DNA of 64,000 bases from Imhoffiella fuscus (GCF_042682685.1 NZ_JBHUHX010000015.1:180261-244260); one strand, 5' to 3'; positions 53,137-62,115 are shown, numbered from the stretch's first letter. Numbers and translations are program-made. The notes: generated by a model from the sequence alone, not told the origin.

Positions 53137-55269
53137 ATGTATATCCTGCTCCTAAGCATCCATGGACTGATTCGCGGCCATGACCTGGAATTGGGACGCG
53201 ATGCCGACACAGGCGGACAAACCAAATATGTCGTCGACCTGGCCCGCGCGCTAGGCCGATGCGACGAGGTCACCCAGGTCGATCTGGTCACGCGACGCGT
53301 CCAAGATTCGGCGGTCAGCGCCGACTACGGCGAGCCCATCGAGACGCTCGGCGAAAACACCCGTATCGTTCGCATCGACGCCGGCCCGGACGGCTACATC
53401 CCCAAGGAGCAGCTCTGGGATCATCTGGACAGCTTCATCGACAACCTGGCGGCCTTTCTCCACGAACAGGGACGCTGGCCCGACATCGTCCACAGCCACT
53501 ATGCCGATGCCGGCTATGTCGGCACCAATCTGGCCAGCCTCATCGGCGCCCCGCTGGTCCATACAGGACACTCGCTCGGTCGCGACAAGCGCCAACGACT
53601 GCTCGCGGCCGGTCTCGACAGCGATGAGATCGACGCCCGCTACAACATGCTTCGACGTATCGATGCCGAAGAATCGGTGCTCGCAAACGTCGATCTGGTC
53701 ATCACCAGCACCCATAACGAGATCGAAGAGCAATACGGTCTCTACGACTGTTCGCGACCGGACCGCATGGTGGTCATCCCGCCCGGAACGGACCTGGAAC
53801 GCTTCCATCCGCCGGCGAAGAACGACCCGCCGATACCCTTCGCCGACGAGGTCGCCCGTTTCCTCGACGATCCCAGCAAGCCCATGATCCTGGCGCTCTC
53901 ACGCGCCGACCACCGCAAGAATATCGTCGCCCTGCTCGAAGCCTACGGCGAGTCCGCCGAGTTGCAGGAGCGAGCCAACCTGCTCATCGTCGCAGGCAAC
54001 CGGGACGACATTCGCGAATTGGAGGAAGGCGCCAGAAGCGTTCTGACCGACATCCTCATCACGATCGATGCCTACGACCTTCACGGCAAGGTCGCCGTCC
54101 CCAAGCACCACGCCACGGACGAGGTTCCCGAGATCTTCCGCCTCACCACACTCAGCGGCGGCGTCTTCATCAACCCGGCGCTGACCGAGCCCTTCGGCCT
54201 GACCCTTTTGGAAGCAGCCGCCTCGGGACTCCCTCTGGTCGCCACCGAGAACGGCGGGCCAGTCGACATCATCGGCAACTGCGACAACGGAATCCTGGTC
54301 GATCCGCTCGACCGCACCGCGATTGCCGAGGCCCTGCTGCGCATCCTCAAGGACCGCGCGCTGTGGCAGACATATTCCGAAAAGGGACTGGTCGGCGTGC
54401 GCGCGCACTATTCCTGGCAAGCGCATGCCGAGGAGTATCTGCGCCGCATCGAGCCGTTGCGCACCAAGCACGAGCCGATCCCGGACACGCCGCCCATGCG
54501 GCGCAGCATGATCTATCGCGACCGCGCGCTGTTCACCGACCTCGACCAGAGCCTGCTAGGCGATCCGGAAGGCGTCGAGCAGTTCGTCGCCATGATGCGC
54601 AGAAACAAGCGTTGCGCCAATTTCGGCATCGTCACCGGGCGCCGTCTCGATAGCGTTCTCACCGAACTCAAGAAGCACCGCATCCCGATCCCCGACGTGC
54701 TCATCACCAGCCTGGGCACCGAGATCCATTACTCGGCGCGACTGGTGCCGGACGACTACTGGCACGATCACGTCGATCATCTCTGGAAACCCAAGGCGGT
54801 CCGCCGCGCGCTGCAGGACGTCCCCGGACTCATCCCCCAGACCAAGATCGAGCAGAGCTTCTTCAAGATCTCGTACCACTACGACCCCACGATCGCCCCG
54901 AGCGTCGAGGAGATCTCGACGCTGCTGCGCACGCGCGAGCTGACGGTGAACGTCGTCCATGCCTTCGGCCAATTTCTCGACGTCATCCCGGTCCGCGCCA
55001 GCAAGGGTCTGGCCGTGCGCTATGTTGCCCACCGTTTCGGCATCCCGCTCGAACATGTTCTGGTGGTCGGCGGCTCGGGCGCGGACGAGGACATGATGCG
55101 CGGGAACACCCTCGCGGTCGTGGTCGCCAACCGCCACGATGAGGAACTCTCCCAGCTCACCGAGATGGACAACATCTATTTCGCCAAACAGGCGCACGCA
55201 AAGGGGATCCTAGAGGCCATCGACTACTACGACTTCTTCCGTTCCTGCCGCGTTCCGGGGGCCTCATGA
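53137..55269 (+). CDS. sps: Sucrose-phosphate synthase with C-terminal HAD domain
   Basis: This enzyme transfers glucose from UDP-glucose to fructose 6-phosphate, giving sucrose 6-phosphate. The 710-residue protein has a GT-B part (about 1-450) with LGRDADTGGQTKYVVDLARA, HSHYADAGYVG, HTGHSLGRDK, ALSRADHRKNI and PALTEPFGLTLLEAAASGLP, then a HAD-IIB domain (about 465-700). In the HAD part the nucleophile motif is FTDLDQSLLG but the last motif reads GGSGADEDM in place of GDSGND, so this domain is probably not an active phosphatase. The next gene supplies the phosphatase and overlaps by 4 bp. Confidence 0.93.
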   Translation: MYILLLSIHGLIRGHDLELGRDADTGGQTKYVVDLARALGRCDEVTQVDLVTRRVQDSAVSADYGEPIETLGENTRIVRIDAGPDGYIPKEQLWDHLDSFIDNLAAFLHEQGRWPDIVHSHYADAGYVGTNLASLIGAPLVHTGHSLGRDKRQRLLAAGLDSDEIDARYNMLRRIDAEESVLANVDLVITSTHNEIEEQYGLYDCSRPDRMVVIPPGTDLERFHPPAKNDPPIPFADEVARFLDDPSKPMILALSRADHRKNIVALLEAYGESAELQERANLLIVAGNRDDIRELEEGARSVLTDILITIDAYDLHGKVAVPKHHATDEVPEIFRLTTLSGGVFINPALTEPFGLTLLEAAASGLPLVATENGGPVDIIGNCDNGILVDPLDRTAIAEALLRILKDRALWQTYSEKGLVGVRAHYSWQAHAEEYLRRIEPLRTKHEPIPDTPPMRRSMIYRDRALFTDLDQSLLGDPEGVEQFVAMMRRNKRCANFGIVTGRRLDSVLTELKKHRIPIPDVLITSLGTEIHYSARLVPDDYWHDHVDHLWKPKAVRRALQDVPGLIPQTKIEQSFFKISYHYDPTIAPSVEEISTLLRTRELTVNVVHAFGQFLDVIPVRASKGLAVRYVAHRFGIPLEHVLVVGGSGADEDMMRGNTLAVVVANRHDEELSQLTEMDNIYFAKQAHAKGILEAIDYYDFFRSCRVPGAS

Positions 55270-56108
55270 TCCAGCCGCTTCTGCTCTGCACCGATCTCGA
55301 CCGCACGCTCATCCCGAACGGAACCGAGCCGGAATCGCCAGAGGCCCGCGAGCGCTTCCGCCGCCTAGTCGCCAATCCGGCCATCACCCTGGCCTATGTC
55401 AGCGGTCGCGACCTCGGTCTGGTGGAATCGGCCATCACCCATTACGCGCTGCCCCGACCGGACTATCTGGTCGGCGACGTCGGAACCAGCCTCTACGCGC
55501 GCGTCGCCGACGACTGGCAACCCGTGGAGGAATGGGCGACCGAGATCAGCAAACATTGGGGAGAGGAAGGCCGCGCGCGTATCCGCGAGCTGTTCGCCGA
55601 GCAACCCGCGCTACGCCCCCAGGAACCCGAGAAGCAGGGGCGATTCAAACTCAGCTATTACACCGCCACGGACATCGACCCCGATCGATTGCGCTCGGAA
55701 CTCTCCGCCATTCTGTCCGACGCGGCGATCCCCGCCAGCCTGATCTGGAGTCTGGACGCATTGGACGGCGTGGGCCTGCTCGACGTCCTCCCCGAACAGG
55801 CCACCAAATTTCATGCGGTGGATTTCCTGATGCGCAAGCTCGACCTAGACCATCGCGCAACACTGTTTTCCGGGGACAGCGGCAACGATCTGGAGGTGCT
55901 GACGAGTCACATCCCATCGGTACTGGTCGCCAACGCGCATCCTCGGGTTCGCCAAGAGGCGCTGGCACGCTCCAAGGAGCACGGATTCGAGGATCGGCTC
56001 TATTGCGCCAGCGGCGACTGGCAGGGGATGAATGGCAATTACAGCGCGGGAATCCTGGAGGGCGTCGGACATTTTCGCCCGGATCTCATCCCATTGATGG
56101 CGCCCTGA
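55266..56108 (+). CDS. spp: Sucrose-6-phosphate phosphatase (HAD-IIB)
   Basis: This enzyme removes phosphate from sucrose 6-phosphate and makes the pathway irreversible. The 280-residue protein has a complete set of HAD motifs: LLCTDLDRTLIPNG, YVSGRD, the Lys in QATKFHAVDFL, and FSGDSGNDLEVL. This contrasts with the altered motif in the synthase HAD domain. The ATG overlaps the synthase stop (ATGA at 55266-55269). Confidence 0.92.
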   Translation: MIQPLLLCTDLDRTLIPNGTEPESPEARERFRRLVANPAITLAYVSGRDLGLVESAITHYALPRPDYLVGDVGTSLYARVADDWQPVEEWATEISKHWGEEGRARIRELFAEQPALRPQEPEKQGRFKLSYYTATDIDPDRLRSELSAILSDAAIPASLIWSLDALDGVGLLDVLPEQATKFHAVDFLMRKLDLDHRATLFSGDSGNDLEVLTSHIPSVLVANAHPRVRQEALARSKEHGFEDRLYCASGDWQGMNGNYSAGILEGVGHFRPDLIPLMAP

Positions 56109-56169
56109 ACAGCCAGCATAGACCGACAGTCAGCGCGCAAAACGTCGCACCAGAGGAGGAAACCCCATT

Positions 56170-57063
56170 GTGAAGACACCCTCAGTCTGTATCTTCGGCG
56201 AGGTGCTGCTCGACTGCTTCCCGGACGGTCGCCAGATCCTGGGGGGTGCCCCGTTCAACGTCGCCTGGAACATGCAAGCGTTCGGCGCCGCCCCGCGCTT
56301 CCTCAGCGCGGTCGGAACCGACGAGGCGGGCGAACGCATCCGCTCCGGCATGGTCGAGTGGGGCATGGACACGAGCGGCCTCCAGACCGACCCCAACCAT
56401 CCGACAGGACGGGTCGAGGTCAGCGTTCACAACGGCGAACCCAGTTACGATATCCTCCTCGACTGCGCCTACGATTTCATCCGCACCCCCGAGGATACCG
56501 GGGACTGCGGGGTGCTCTATCACGGCACGCTCGCGCTGCGCCGCCCGGTATCGGCGGCGACGCTGCAGGCGATCAAGGCGTCCGCGCCCCATCAGGTCTT
56601 TCTCGACGTCAATCTGCGCGAGCCCTGGTGGTCGCGTGACGCAGCGCTGACCCTGGTCACCGAAGCGAACTGGGTTAAGCTCAACCGCGACGAGCTCCTG
56701 CGTCTGAGCGAGCCGAACGACGCCCGTACCGACATGATCGTGCTGGCTCGAACATTCCTCGATCGCCATCAGCTCAACGGCGTCGTGGTGACGCTCGGCG
56801 AGGCCGGCGCGCTCGCCCTCACGCCCGAGACCGAACCGGTTCTGGTTGCGCCCGAGCCAGCCCTGGAGGTCGTAGACACGGTCGGCGCGGGCGATGCCTT
56901 CGCTTCAGTGACCATCCTCGGCATCACGCGCGGCTGGCCGCTCGCGACGACCCTGGAGCGCGCCCAATCGTTCGCCTCCGTGGTTGTCGGTCAACGCGGC
57001 GCGACCGTCGCCGACCCCGAGTTTTACCGGCCCTTCATCGATCGATGGGGTCTCCACTCCTAG
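56170..57063 (+). CDS. PfkB-family fructokinase
   Basis: This 297-residue ribokinase-family sugar kinase has the N-terminal FGEVLLDCFPDG, the sugar-binding GGAPFNVAWNMQAFG, and the C-terminal catalytic motif DTVGAGDAFASV with the base Asp. In sucrose clusters of this type it phosphorylates fructose released from sucrose, recycling it to fructose 6-phosphate. The GTG at 56170 follows AGAGGAGGAAA. It is 61 bp after the phosphatase. Confidence 0.88.
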   Translation: MKTPSVCIFGEVLLDCFPDGRQILGGAPFNVAWNMQAFGAAPRFLSAVGTDEAGERIRSGMVEWGMDTSGLQTDPNHPTGRVEVSVHNGEPSYDILLDCAYDFIRTPEDTGDCGVLYHGTLALRRPVSAATLQAIKASAPHQVFLDVNLREPWWSRDAALTLVTEANWVKLNRDELLRLSEPNDARTDMIVLARTFLDRHQLNGVVVTLGEAGALALTPETEPVLVAPEPALEVVDTVGAGDAFASVTILGITRGWPLATTLERAQSFASVVVGQRGATVADPEFYRPFIDRWGLHS

Positions 57064-57087
57064 CCTCCACCGCCCTCTGGAGTCTGC

Positions 57088-59061
57088 ATGTACGAACAGG
57101 TTTCACACGCCCTGCTGAACGATATCCTCGACGAGTTCAGCCATCGGGTCGTGCGTGAAGATTTACGCCATTTCTACACCCGCCTCGGCGCCAACTTCTA
57201 CGCGATCCATTCGCTCTTCGAGCATCTCTACGGCCACCGCGAGGACTTCAAGGATCAGATGGTGGCGCTGACCGAGCGCCTGGCTCAGGCCTATATCGAT
57301 CGGCCCCATGCGCTCAAACAGCTCGACATGGAGCGCGAGGAGAACCACAACTGGTTCCTAAGCCCGGAATGGGTCGGCATGGCCCTCTATCTCGACGGCT
57401 TCGCCGGCAACCTGGAGGGGCTGAACCAGCGCCTGCCCTACCTCCAGGAACTCGGCGTCAACATGGTCCACGTGATGCCGATCCTGCGCTGTCCGCTCGG
57501 GGCCAGCGACGGCGGCTATGCCGTGAGCGATTTTCGCAACATCGACCCGCGCGCCGGCACGCTCGAGGACATCGCCGCACTCTCGGACAGCATGCGCAAG
57601 CGCGGGATGCTGCTCACGCTCGACGTGGTGGTGAACCACACCTCCAACGAGCACGAATGGGCGCAGAAGGCACGCGAGGGCGACAAGACCTACCAGGACT
57701 TCTATTACGTCTTCCCGAACCGCGACGTGCCCGACATGTTCGAGGAGACCCTGCCCGAGATCTTCCCGGAGAACGCACCAGGCAACTTCACCTGGGACGA
57801 GGAGATGGGCAAGTGGGTGATGACGGTCTTCAACGAGTACCAGTGGGACCTCAACTACTCCAACCCGGCCGTCTTCATCGAGATGGTCGACATCATCCTG
57901 TTCTGGGCCAATCAGGGCGCGGATATCGTGCGGTTGGACGCGGTCGCCTTCCTATGGAAGAAGATCGGCACCACCTCGCAGAACGAACGCGAGGCGCACC
58001 TCATCCTGCAGCTGATGAAGGACTGCTGCCAGGTGGCCGCACCCGGCGTGCTGTTCATCGCCGAGGCCATCGTCGCCCCCTCGGAAATCATCAAATATTT
58101 CGGCGAGGACGCCGTCATCGCCAAGGAATGCGAGATCGCCTACAACGCGACCTTCATGGCCCTGCTGTGGGACGCGGTCGCCACCAAAAACGCCAAGCTG
58201 CTCGATCAGGGCATCAAAAGCCTGCCGCACAAGCTCGACCGCGCCACCTGGCTCAACTACATCCGCTGTCACGACGACATCGGTCTCGGGTTCGACGACG
58301 CGGACATCCGTACCTGCAACTACGATCCCTACGCCCACCGACGCTTCCTGGTCGACTGGTTCACCGGCGCCTTCGAGGGATCGCCTGCCCGAGGCCGCCC
58401 CTTCGGCGTCAATCACAAAACAGGAGACGCGCGCATCGCCGGCGCCCTGGCCTCGCTCGCCGGTCTGGAAACGGCCTTGGAGATCAACGATCCAGAGGCG
58501 ATCGAGCATTCAGTCGAGCTGATCCTGACGCTGCACGGGATGATCCTCTCCTTCGGCGGCATCCCGCTCATCTGGTACGGCGACGAGATCGGAACCTTCA
58601 ACGACTGCTCCTTCCTCGATGACGTCAACAAGGCGAACGACGCCCGCTGGATCCACCGTCCGCGCATCAACTGGGACCGCGCCGACCGGCGCTTCGATCA
58701 CGGCACCGTCGAGCAGCGCATCTTCGACGGCCTCAAGCGGATGATCGCGGTACGCAAGAACACGCCGGCCTTCGCCGACTTCAACAACCGCGAGCTCATC
58801 GACGTCAGCAACCCGCATCTGTTCGTCTTTCTGCGCACCCACCCGACCATGCCGACCAACTCGGTGCTGGTCGTGGCGAATTTCGACCTGACGCCACAAT
58901 ATCTGGATCTGGAGGAACTGAGTCAGCGCGGACTCTTCCGTTACGGACAGCTGCAGGATCTGGTCACGGGCGACTCGCCCGCGCTCTTCAACAACCGAGT
59001 CGTCGTCCCGCCCTGTCATTTCTACTGGTTGGCGAACCAGCGCGCGCGCGCAACCTTCTAA
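57088..59061 (+). CDS. ams: Amylosucrase (GH13)
   Basis: Amylosucrase splits sucrose and adds the glucose unit to an alpha-1,4-glucan, releasing fructose. The 657-residue protein is close to the usual length. Catalytic residues are visible: nucleophile Asp in ADIVRLDAVAF (near 283), acid/base Glu in LFIAEAIVAP (near 325), and Asp in IRCHDDIGLGFDD (near 395). The N-terminal helical domain (FYTRLGANFYAIHSLFEHLYG) is specific for this family. It probably links sucrose breakdown to glycogen, with the fructokinase taking the fructose. Sucrose hydrolase activity is an alternative. Confidence 0.92.
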   Translation: MYEQVSHALLNDILDEFSHRVVREDLRHFYTRLGANFYAIHSLFEHLYGHREDFKDQMVALTERLAQAYIDRPHALKQLDMEREENHNWFLSPEWVGMALYLDGFAGNLEGLNQRLPYLQELGVNMVHVMPILRCPLGASDGGYAVSDFRNIDPRAGTLEDIAALSDSMRKRGMLLTLDVVVNHTSNEHEWAQKAREGDKTYQDFYYVFPNRDVPDMFEETLPEIFPENAPGNFTWDEEMGKWVMTVFNEYQWDLNYSNPAVFIEMVDIILFWANQGADIVRLDAVAFLWKKIGTTSQNEREAHLILQLMKDCCQVAAPGVLFIAEAIVAPSEIIKYFGEDAVIAKECEIAYNATFMALLWDAVATKNAKLLDQGIKSLPHKLDRATWLNYIRCHDDIGLGFDDADIRTCNYDPYAHRRFLVDWFTGAFEGSPARGRPFGVNHKTGDARIAGALASLAGLETALEINDPEAIEHSVELILTLHGMILSFGGIPLIWYGDEIGTFNDCSFLDDVNKANDARWIHRPRINWDRADRRFDHGTVEQRIFDGLKRMIAVRKNTPAFADFNNRELIDVSNPHLFVFLRTHPTMPTNSVLVVANFDLTPQYLDLEELSQRGLFRYGQLQDLVTGDSPALFNNRVVVPPCHFYWLANQRARATF

Positions 59062-59087
59062 GCGATATCCAGAAACGAATCTCCCCC

Positions 59088-59116
59088 GTAGATGCGGTAA
59101 GCGTGCGAACCGCATC
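59088..59116 (+). repeat. REP-like palindrome with GTAG head
   Basis: GTAG (59088-59091) leads into GATGCGGT (59091-59098), a ten-base loop AAGCGTGCGA, and the complement ACCGCATC (59109-59116). Loop and head resemble the element at 41386-41416. Its right arm also pairs with the next hairpin (59109-59134), so the two structures exclude each other. Confidence 0.55.
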
Positions 59117-59134
59117 GTTCGCAACCGATGCGGT
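59109..59134 (+). terminator. Terminator after the sucrose cluster
   Basis: ACCGCATCG (59109-59117) pairs with CGATGCGGT (59126-59134) over an eight-base loop, then CCTTTCTTTC follows. This is a plausible rho-independent terminator for the sps-ams unit, 47 bp after the amylosucrase stop. Confidence 0.65.
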
Positions 59135-59155
59135 CCTTTCTTTCGCAGAAACCGC

Positions 59156-59500
59156 CTAAAAGGTCCCGGAGTTCCACCCGAACAGATGACGCGGCGGGGA
59201 AGCGAACTCGATATAGACGCGCCCAGGCGGCACGGAGAGCAACTCGGACATCAGCCCGCAGAGGATGCGCGAGAAATCAGGCGTGCGATCCTCGGGCAAC
59301 CCGAGACTCTTGAGTTCGAGATAGGCGGCCGGATCGAAGGATCCACCGAAGACGATGTCGCGCCCCTCTTCGAGCACGACCATCACATAGGACTCGGGCT
59401 TGCCGAGCATCTCGGCGAGCGCGCTCGAGGAGCGCGTAAGGAGCGCCTGACGCGCCTCGGGCGCAACGGCGACGTTGGTGAGAATGCGCAGTGTCGGCAT
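59156..59500 (-). CDS. MIF-family tautomerase (phenylpyruvate tautomerase-like)
   Basis: This 114-residue protein has the length and pattern of macrophage migration inhibitory factor. Pro follows the initiator Met (catalytic Pro1 after processing), the active-site Lys is in MLGKPESYV, FGGSFDP follows, then FSRILCGLMSELL, GRVYIEF and the C-terminal FGWNSGTF, which closely resembles eukaryotic MIF. The family forms trimers and tautomerises phenylpyruvate or related keto acids. Its physiological role in bacteria is unknown. It lies between the sucrose cluster and the phosphoesterase gene and appears monocistronic or is co-transcribed with the latter (85-bp gap). Confidence 0.9.
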   Translation of the reverse strand: MPTLRILTNVAVAPEARQALLTRSSSALAEMLGKPESYVMVVLEEGRDIVFGGSFDPAAYLELKSLGLPEDRTPDFSRILCGLMSELLSVPPGRVYIEFASPPRHLFGWNSGTF

Positions 59501-59585
59501 GACGGTATCCCTCTCGGCGATGATGGAGACGCCCGATCATAGAGATCGGGCCGCATCGTGTCTCCCGCCCCGCGCCCCCCTCGAT

Positions 59586-60398
59586 TCAACTGGCCTGAGC
59601 CAATACGACTGCTGGCTCCAATGTGGTAAGGGTCTCCGGATAGGCATCCGTCCACCGCAACAGTTCGAGCCGTCCGTCGTGATGCTCGACCAGCGCGGTG
59701 CAGCTTTCGACCCAATCGCCGCAGTTGCAATAGGAAATGCCCTCGACCTCGCGCATCTCGGCATGATGGATATGACCGCAGATCATGCCGTCCAGATTGC
59801 GATGCTGGGCCTCGGTCGCGACGGCACGTTCGTAGTTGCCGATATAGCTCACCGCATCCTTGACCTTGTGCTTCAGATAACCGGCCAGGGACCAATACTT
59901 GAGACCGAACAGAGACCGCACCCAACTCAGAATACCGTTGAGCGCCAGCAGATGATCGTAGGCATGCGATCCGAGCTTGGCCAGCCAGAGGCTGTTCTGC
60001 ACCACCCCGTCGAACTTGTCGCCGTGCAGCACCAGGAAGCGCCGGCCGTCGGCGGTCGTATGCACCACCTCGTCGCGCACCACCACATCGCCGAAACGCG
60101 CACCCAGATGCTCGCGGAAGAGACCGTCGTGATTGCCCGGAATGAAGATCACCTCGGTCCCGCACCGCGCCTTGTCGAAGATCTCGCGCGCCACCTGATT
60201 GTGCAGCTCCGGCCAGTAGAGACCGCCCTTCATCGCCCAGAGATCGACGATGTCCCCGACCAGATAGAGCTGCTTGCATTGGGTCGACTGCAGGAAATCG
60301 AGCACGAAACGGGCCTGACAGCCCCGAAAGCCGAGATGGATATCCGACAGGAAAATGCTGCGGTACTTCAGGGGATGCATGCGCTTGATCTCGGACAT
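59586..60398 (-). CDS. LpxH-like metallophosphoesterase
   Basis: This 270-residue calcineurin-like phosphoesterase has all five metal motifs: LSDIHLGF, YLVGDIVDLW, FIPGNHDGLF, LVLHGDKFDG and CGHIHHAEM. It belongs to the UDP-2,3-diacylglucosamine diphosphatase-related group; it is somewhat longer than E. coli LpxH (about 240) and has a helical insert near 145-185 (RSLFGLKYWSLAGYLKHK), as in the LpxH2-like subgroup. Either lipid A synthesis or another phosphodiester is possible. The ATG at 60398 has GAGG eleven bases upstream; an ATG at 60380 is an alternative. Confidence 0.83.
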   Translation of the reverse strand: MSEIKRMHPLKYRSIFLSDIHLGFRGCQARFVLDFLQSTQCKQLYLVGDIVDLWAMKGGLYWPELHNQVAREIFDKARCGTEVIFIPGNHDGLFREHLGARFGDVVVRDEVVHTTADGRRFLVLHGDKFDGVVQNSLWLAKLGSHAYDHLLALNGILSWVRSLFGLKYWSLAGYLKHKVKDAVSYIGNYERAVATEAQHRNLDGMICGHIHHAEMREVEGISYCNCGDWVESCTALVEHHDGRLELLRWTDAYPETLTTLEPAVVLAQAS

Positions 60399-60791
60399 CG
60401 CGGTAACCGCCTCTCACGCAATCTGGTGTTTGAAACAATGCCCGCCATATTCCACGAACTTTGTTTCAGACCGATTGAGAGCAGGTGAAGAGGCGATGAA
60501 GAATACTGATTTAATTCATTTTTCTGACAGCTCAATGTCAGAGTCATGGCGATCCGAAGACAATCGCCAGCGCACACACAAGAGCGTCCTGAGCCCCCTG
60601 ATAGCGCACGATCGAAACGCAGCGGACCAACGGCGTGCCCCGGACCGGTTTAGCCGATCCGCATCGCGAAGGGCTTGAGCGACGAGAGGTCGAACGCAAC
60701 CGAAACCGGAGTCTCCCGCAGCCCAGAGCGGCGTTCTATACTGTGCGATTGCCCGATGGGGCGTGTTAAACCGTAGATTTGGAGCAAGACG
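60399..60791. other. Gene-free region between phosphoesterase and argG
   Basis: This 393-bp region should carry the divergent promoters. It contains an inverted repeat TCTGACA/TGTCAGA (60523-60542, six-base loop) in an AT-rich patch near the phosphoesterase end, and a TATACT -10-like hexamer near the argG end. No coding frame with a credible start was found. Confidence 0.5.
60737..60742 (+). promoter_or_regulatory. Candidate -10 element of argG
   Basis: TATACT lies about 50 bases before the argG ATG. No good -35 is present at 16-18 bases, so this is tentative. No ARG-box pair was recognised. Confidence 0.35.
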
Positions 60792-62012
60792 ATGGCGCAG
60801 AGCGCAATCAAAAAGGTGGTCCTGGCCTATTCCGGCGGACTGGATACCTCAGTCATCCTCAAATGGCTGCAGGAGGAATACGGCTGCGAGGTGGTGACCT
60901 TCACCGCAGACATCGGTCAGGGCGAGGAGCTGGAGCCGGCGCGCGCCAAGGCGAAGGCGGCCGGCGTGAAGGAGATCTACATCGACGACCTGCGCGAAGA
61001 ATTCGTGCGCGACTTCGTCTTCCCCATGTTCCGCGCCAACGCCATCTACGAGGGCGAGTACCTGCTCGGCACCTCGATCGCCCGTCCGCTGATCGCCAAG
61101 CGCCTGATAGAGATCGCCGCCGAGACCGGCGCCGACGCCATCTCGCACGGCGCGACCGGCAAAGGGAACGACCAGGTGCGCTTCGAACTCGGCGCCTACG
61201 GCCTCAACCCCGACATCAAGATCATCGCCCCCTGGCGCGAGTGGGACCTGCTCTCGCGCGAGAAGCTGATGGCCTATGCCGAGAAGCACGGCATCGCGGT
61301 CGAGATGAAACGCGACGGCAGCAAGTCGCCCTACTCCATGGACGCCAACCTGCTGCACATCTCCTACGAGGGCTACGACCTGGAGGATCCCTGGGTCGAG
61401 CCGGGCGCCGACATGTGGCGCTGGAGCGTCTCGCCCCAGGAGGCCCCGGACACCCCGACCACCATCGAACTCACCTTCGAGCAGGGCGACGCGGTCGCCA
61501 TCGACGGCAAGCGCATGACCCCGGCCGAAATTCTGGCCGAGCTCAACCGCATCGGCGGCGCCAACGGCATCGGCCGCGCCGATATCGTCGAGAACCGCTA
61601 TGTGGGCATGAAGTCGCGCGGCTGCTACGAGACTCCCGGCGGCACCATCCTGCTCAAGGCCCATCGTGCCATCGAGTCGCTCACCCTCGACCGCGAGGCC
61701 GCGCACCTCAAGGACGAGCTGATGCCGCGCTACGCCAGCCTGGTCTACAACGGCTACTGGTTCGCGCCCGAGCGCGAGATGATGCAGGCCGCCATCGACC
61801 AGACCCAGAAGGTCGTCAACGGCGAGGTCCGACTGAACCTCTACAAAGGCAACGTCATGGTCGCCGGCCGCAAATCAGCGACCAACAGCCTGTTCGACGC
61901 CTCCATCGCCACCTTCGAGGAAGACGCCGGCGCCTACGACCAGGGCGACGCCACCGGCTTCATCCGCCTCAACGCGCTGCGTCTGCGGGTGCAAGGCCGC
62001 AAGAAGGGCTGA
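60792..62012 (+). CDS. argG: Argininosuccinate synthase ArgG
   Basis: ArgG joins citrulline and aspartate with ATP in the penultimate step of arginine synthesis. The 406-residue protein has the N-type ATP pyrophosphatase P-loop LAYSGGLDTSVILKWL, FTADIGQGEE, SHGATGKGNDQVRFE and GMKSRGCYETPGGT. The ATG at 60792 follows GGAG with proper spacing. Its codon use is very biased to C/G in third positions, suggesting high expression. argJ is at 2984. Confidence 0.98.
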   Translation: MAQSAIKKVVLAYSGGLDTSVILKWLQEEYGCEVVTFTADIGQGEELEPARAKAKAAGVKEIYIDDLREEFVRDFVFPMFRANAIYEGEYLLGTSIARPLIAKRLIEIAAETGADAISHGATGKGNDQVRFELGAYGLNPDIKIIAPWREWDLLSREKLMAYAEKHGIAVEMKRDGSKSPYSMDANLLHISYEGYDLEDPWVEPGADMWRWSVSPQEAPDTPTTIELTFEQGDAVAIDGKRMTPAEILAELNRIGGANGIGRADIVENRYVGMKSRGCYETPGGTILLKAHRAIESLTLDREAAHLKDELMPRYASLVYNGYWFAPEREMMQAAIDQTQKVVNGEVRLNLYKGNVMVAGRKSATNSLFDASIATFEEDAGAYDQGDATGFIRLNALRLRVQGRKKG

Positions 62013-62027
62013 TTCGGGGAAATAGAA

Positions 62028-62100
62028 GAACCGCAAAGGCGCGAAGAACGCAAAGAAAGACTCTCAATGATTCTTTGCGCCCTTTGCGCCTTTGCGGTTC
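62028..62100. repeat. Large palindromic element (CGCAAAG type), likely argG terminator
   Basis: GAACCGCAAAGGCGC (62028-62042) and its exact complement (62086-62100) form a 15-bp stem, with an inner GCAAAGAA/TTCTTTGC stem (62050-62057 with 62071-62078). A T-run (62105-62110) follows on the plus strand, so it may end argG transcription. This repeat style, rich in CGCAAAG units, is scattered in many bacterial genomes and is likely a dispersed element. Confidence 0.75.
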
Positions 62101-62115
62101 AAAATTTTTTGTAGC

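Noticed and set aside
60523..60542. Inverted repeat TCTGACA/TGTCAGA as a regulator site
   Set aside because: The arms are only seven bases and match no operator known to me; it may arise by chance in an AT-rich patch. It is mentioned only in the description of the gap.
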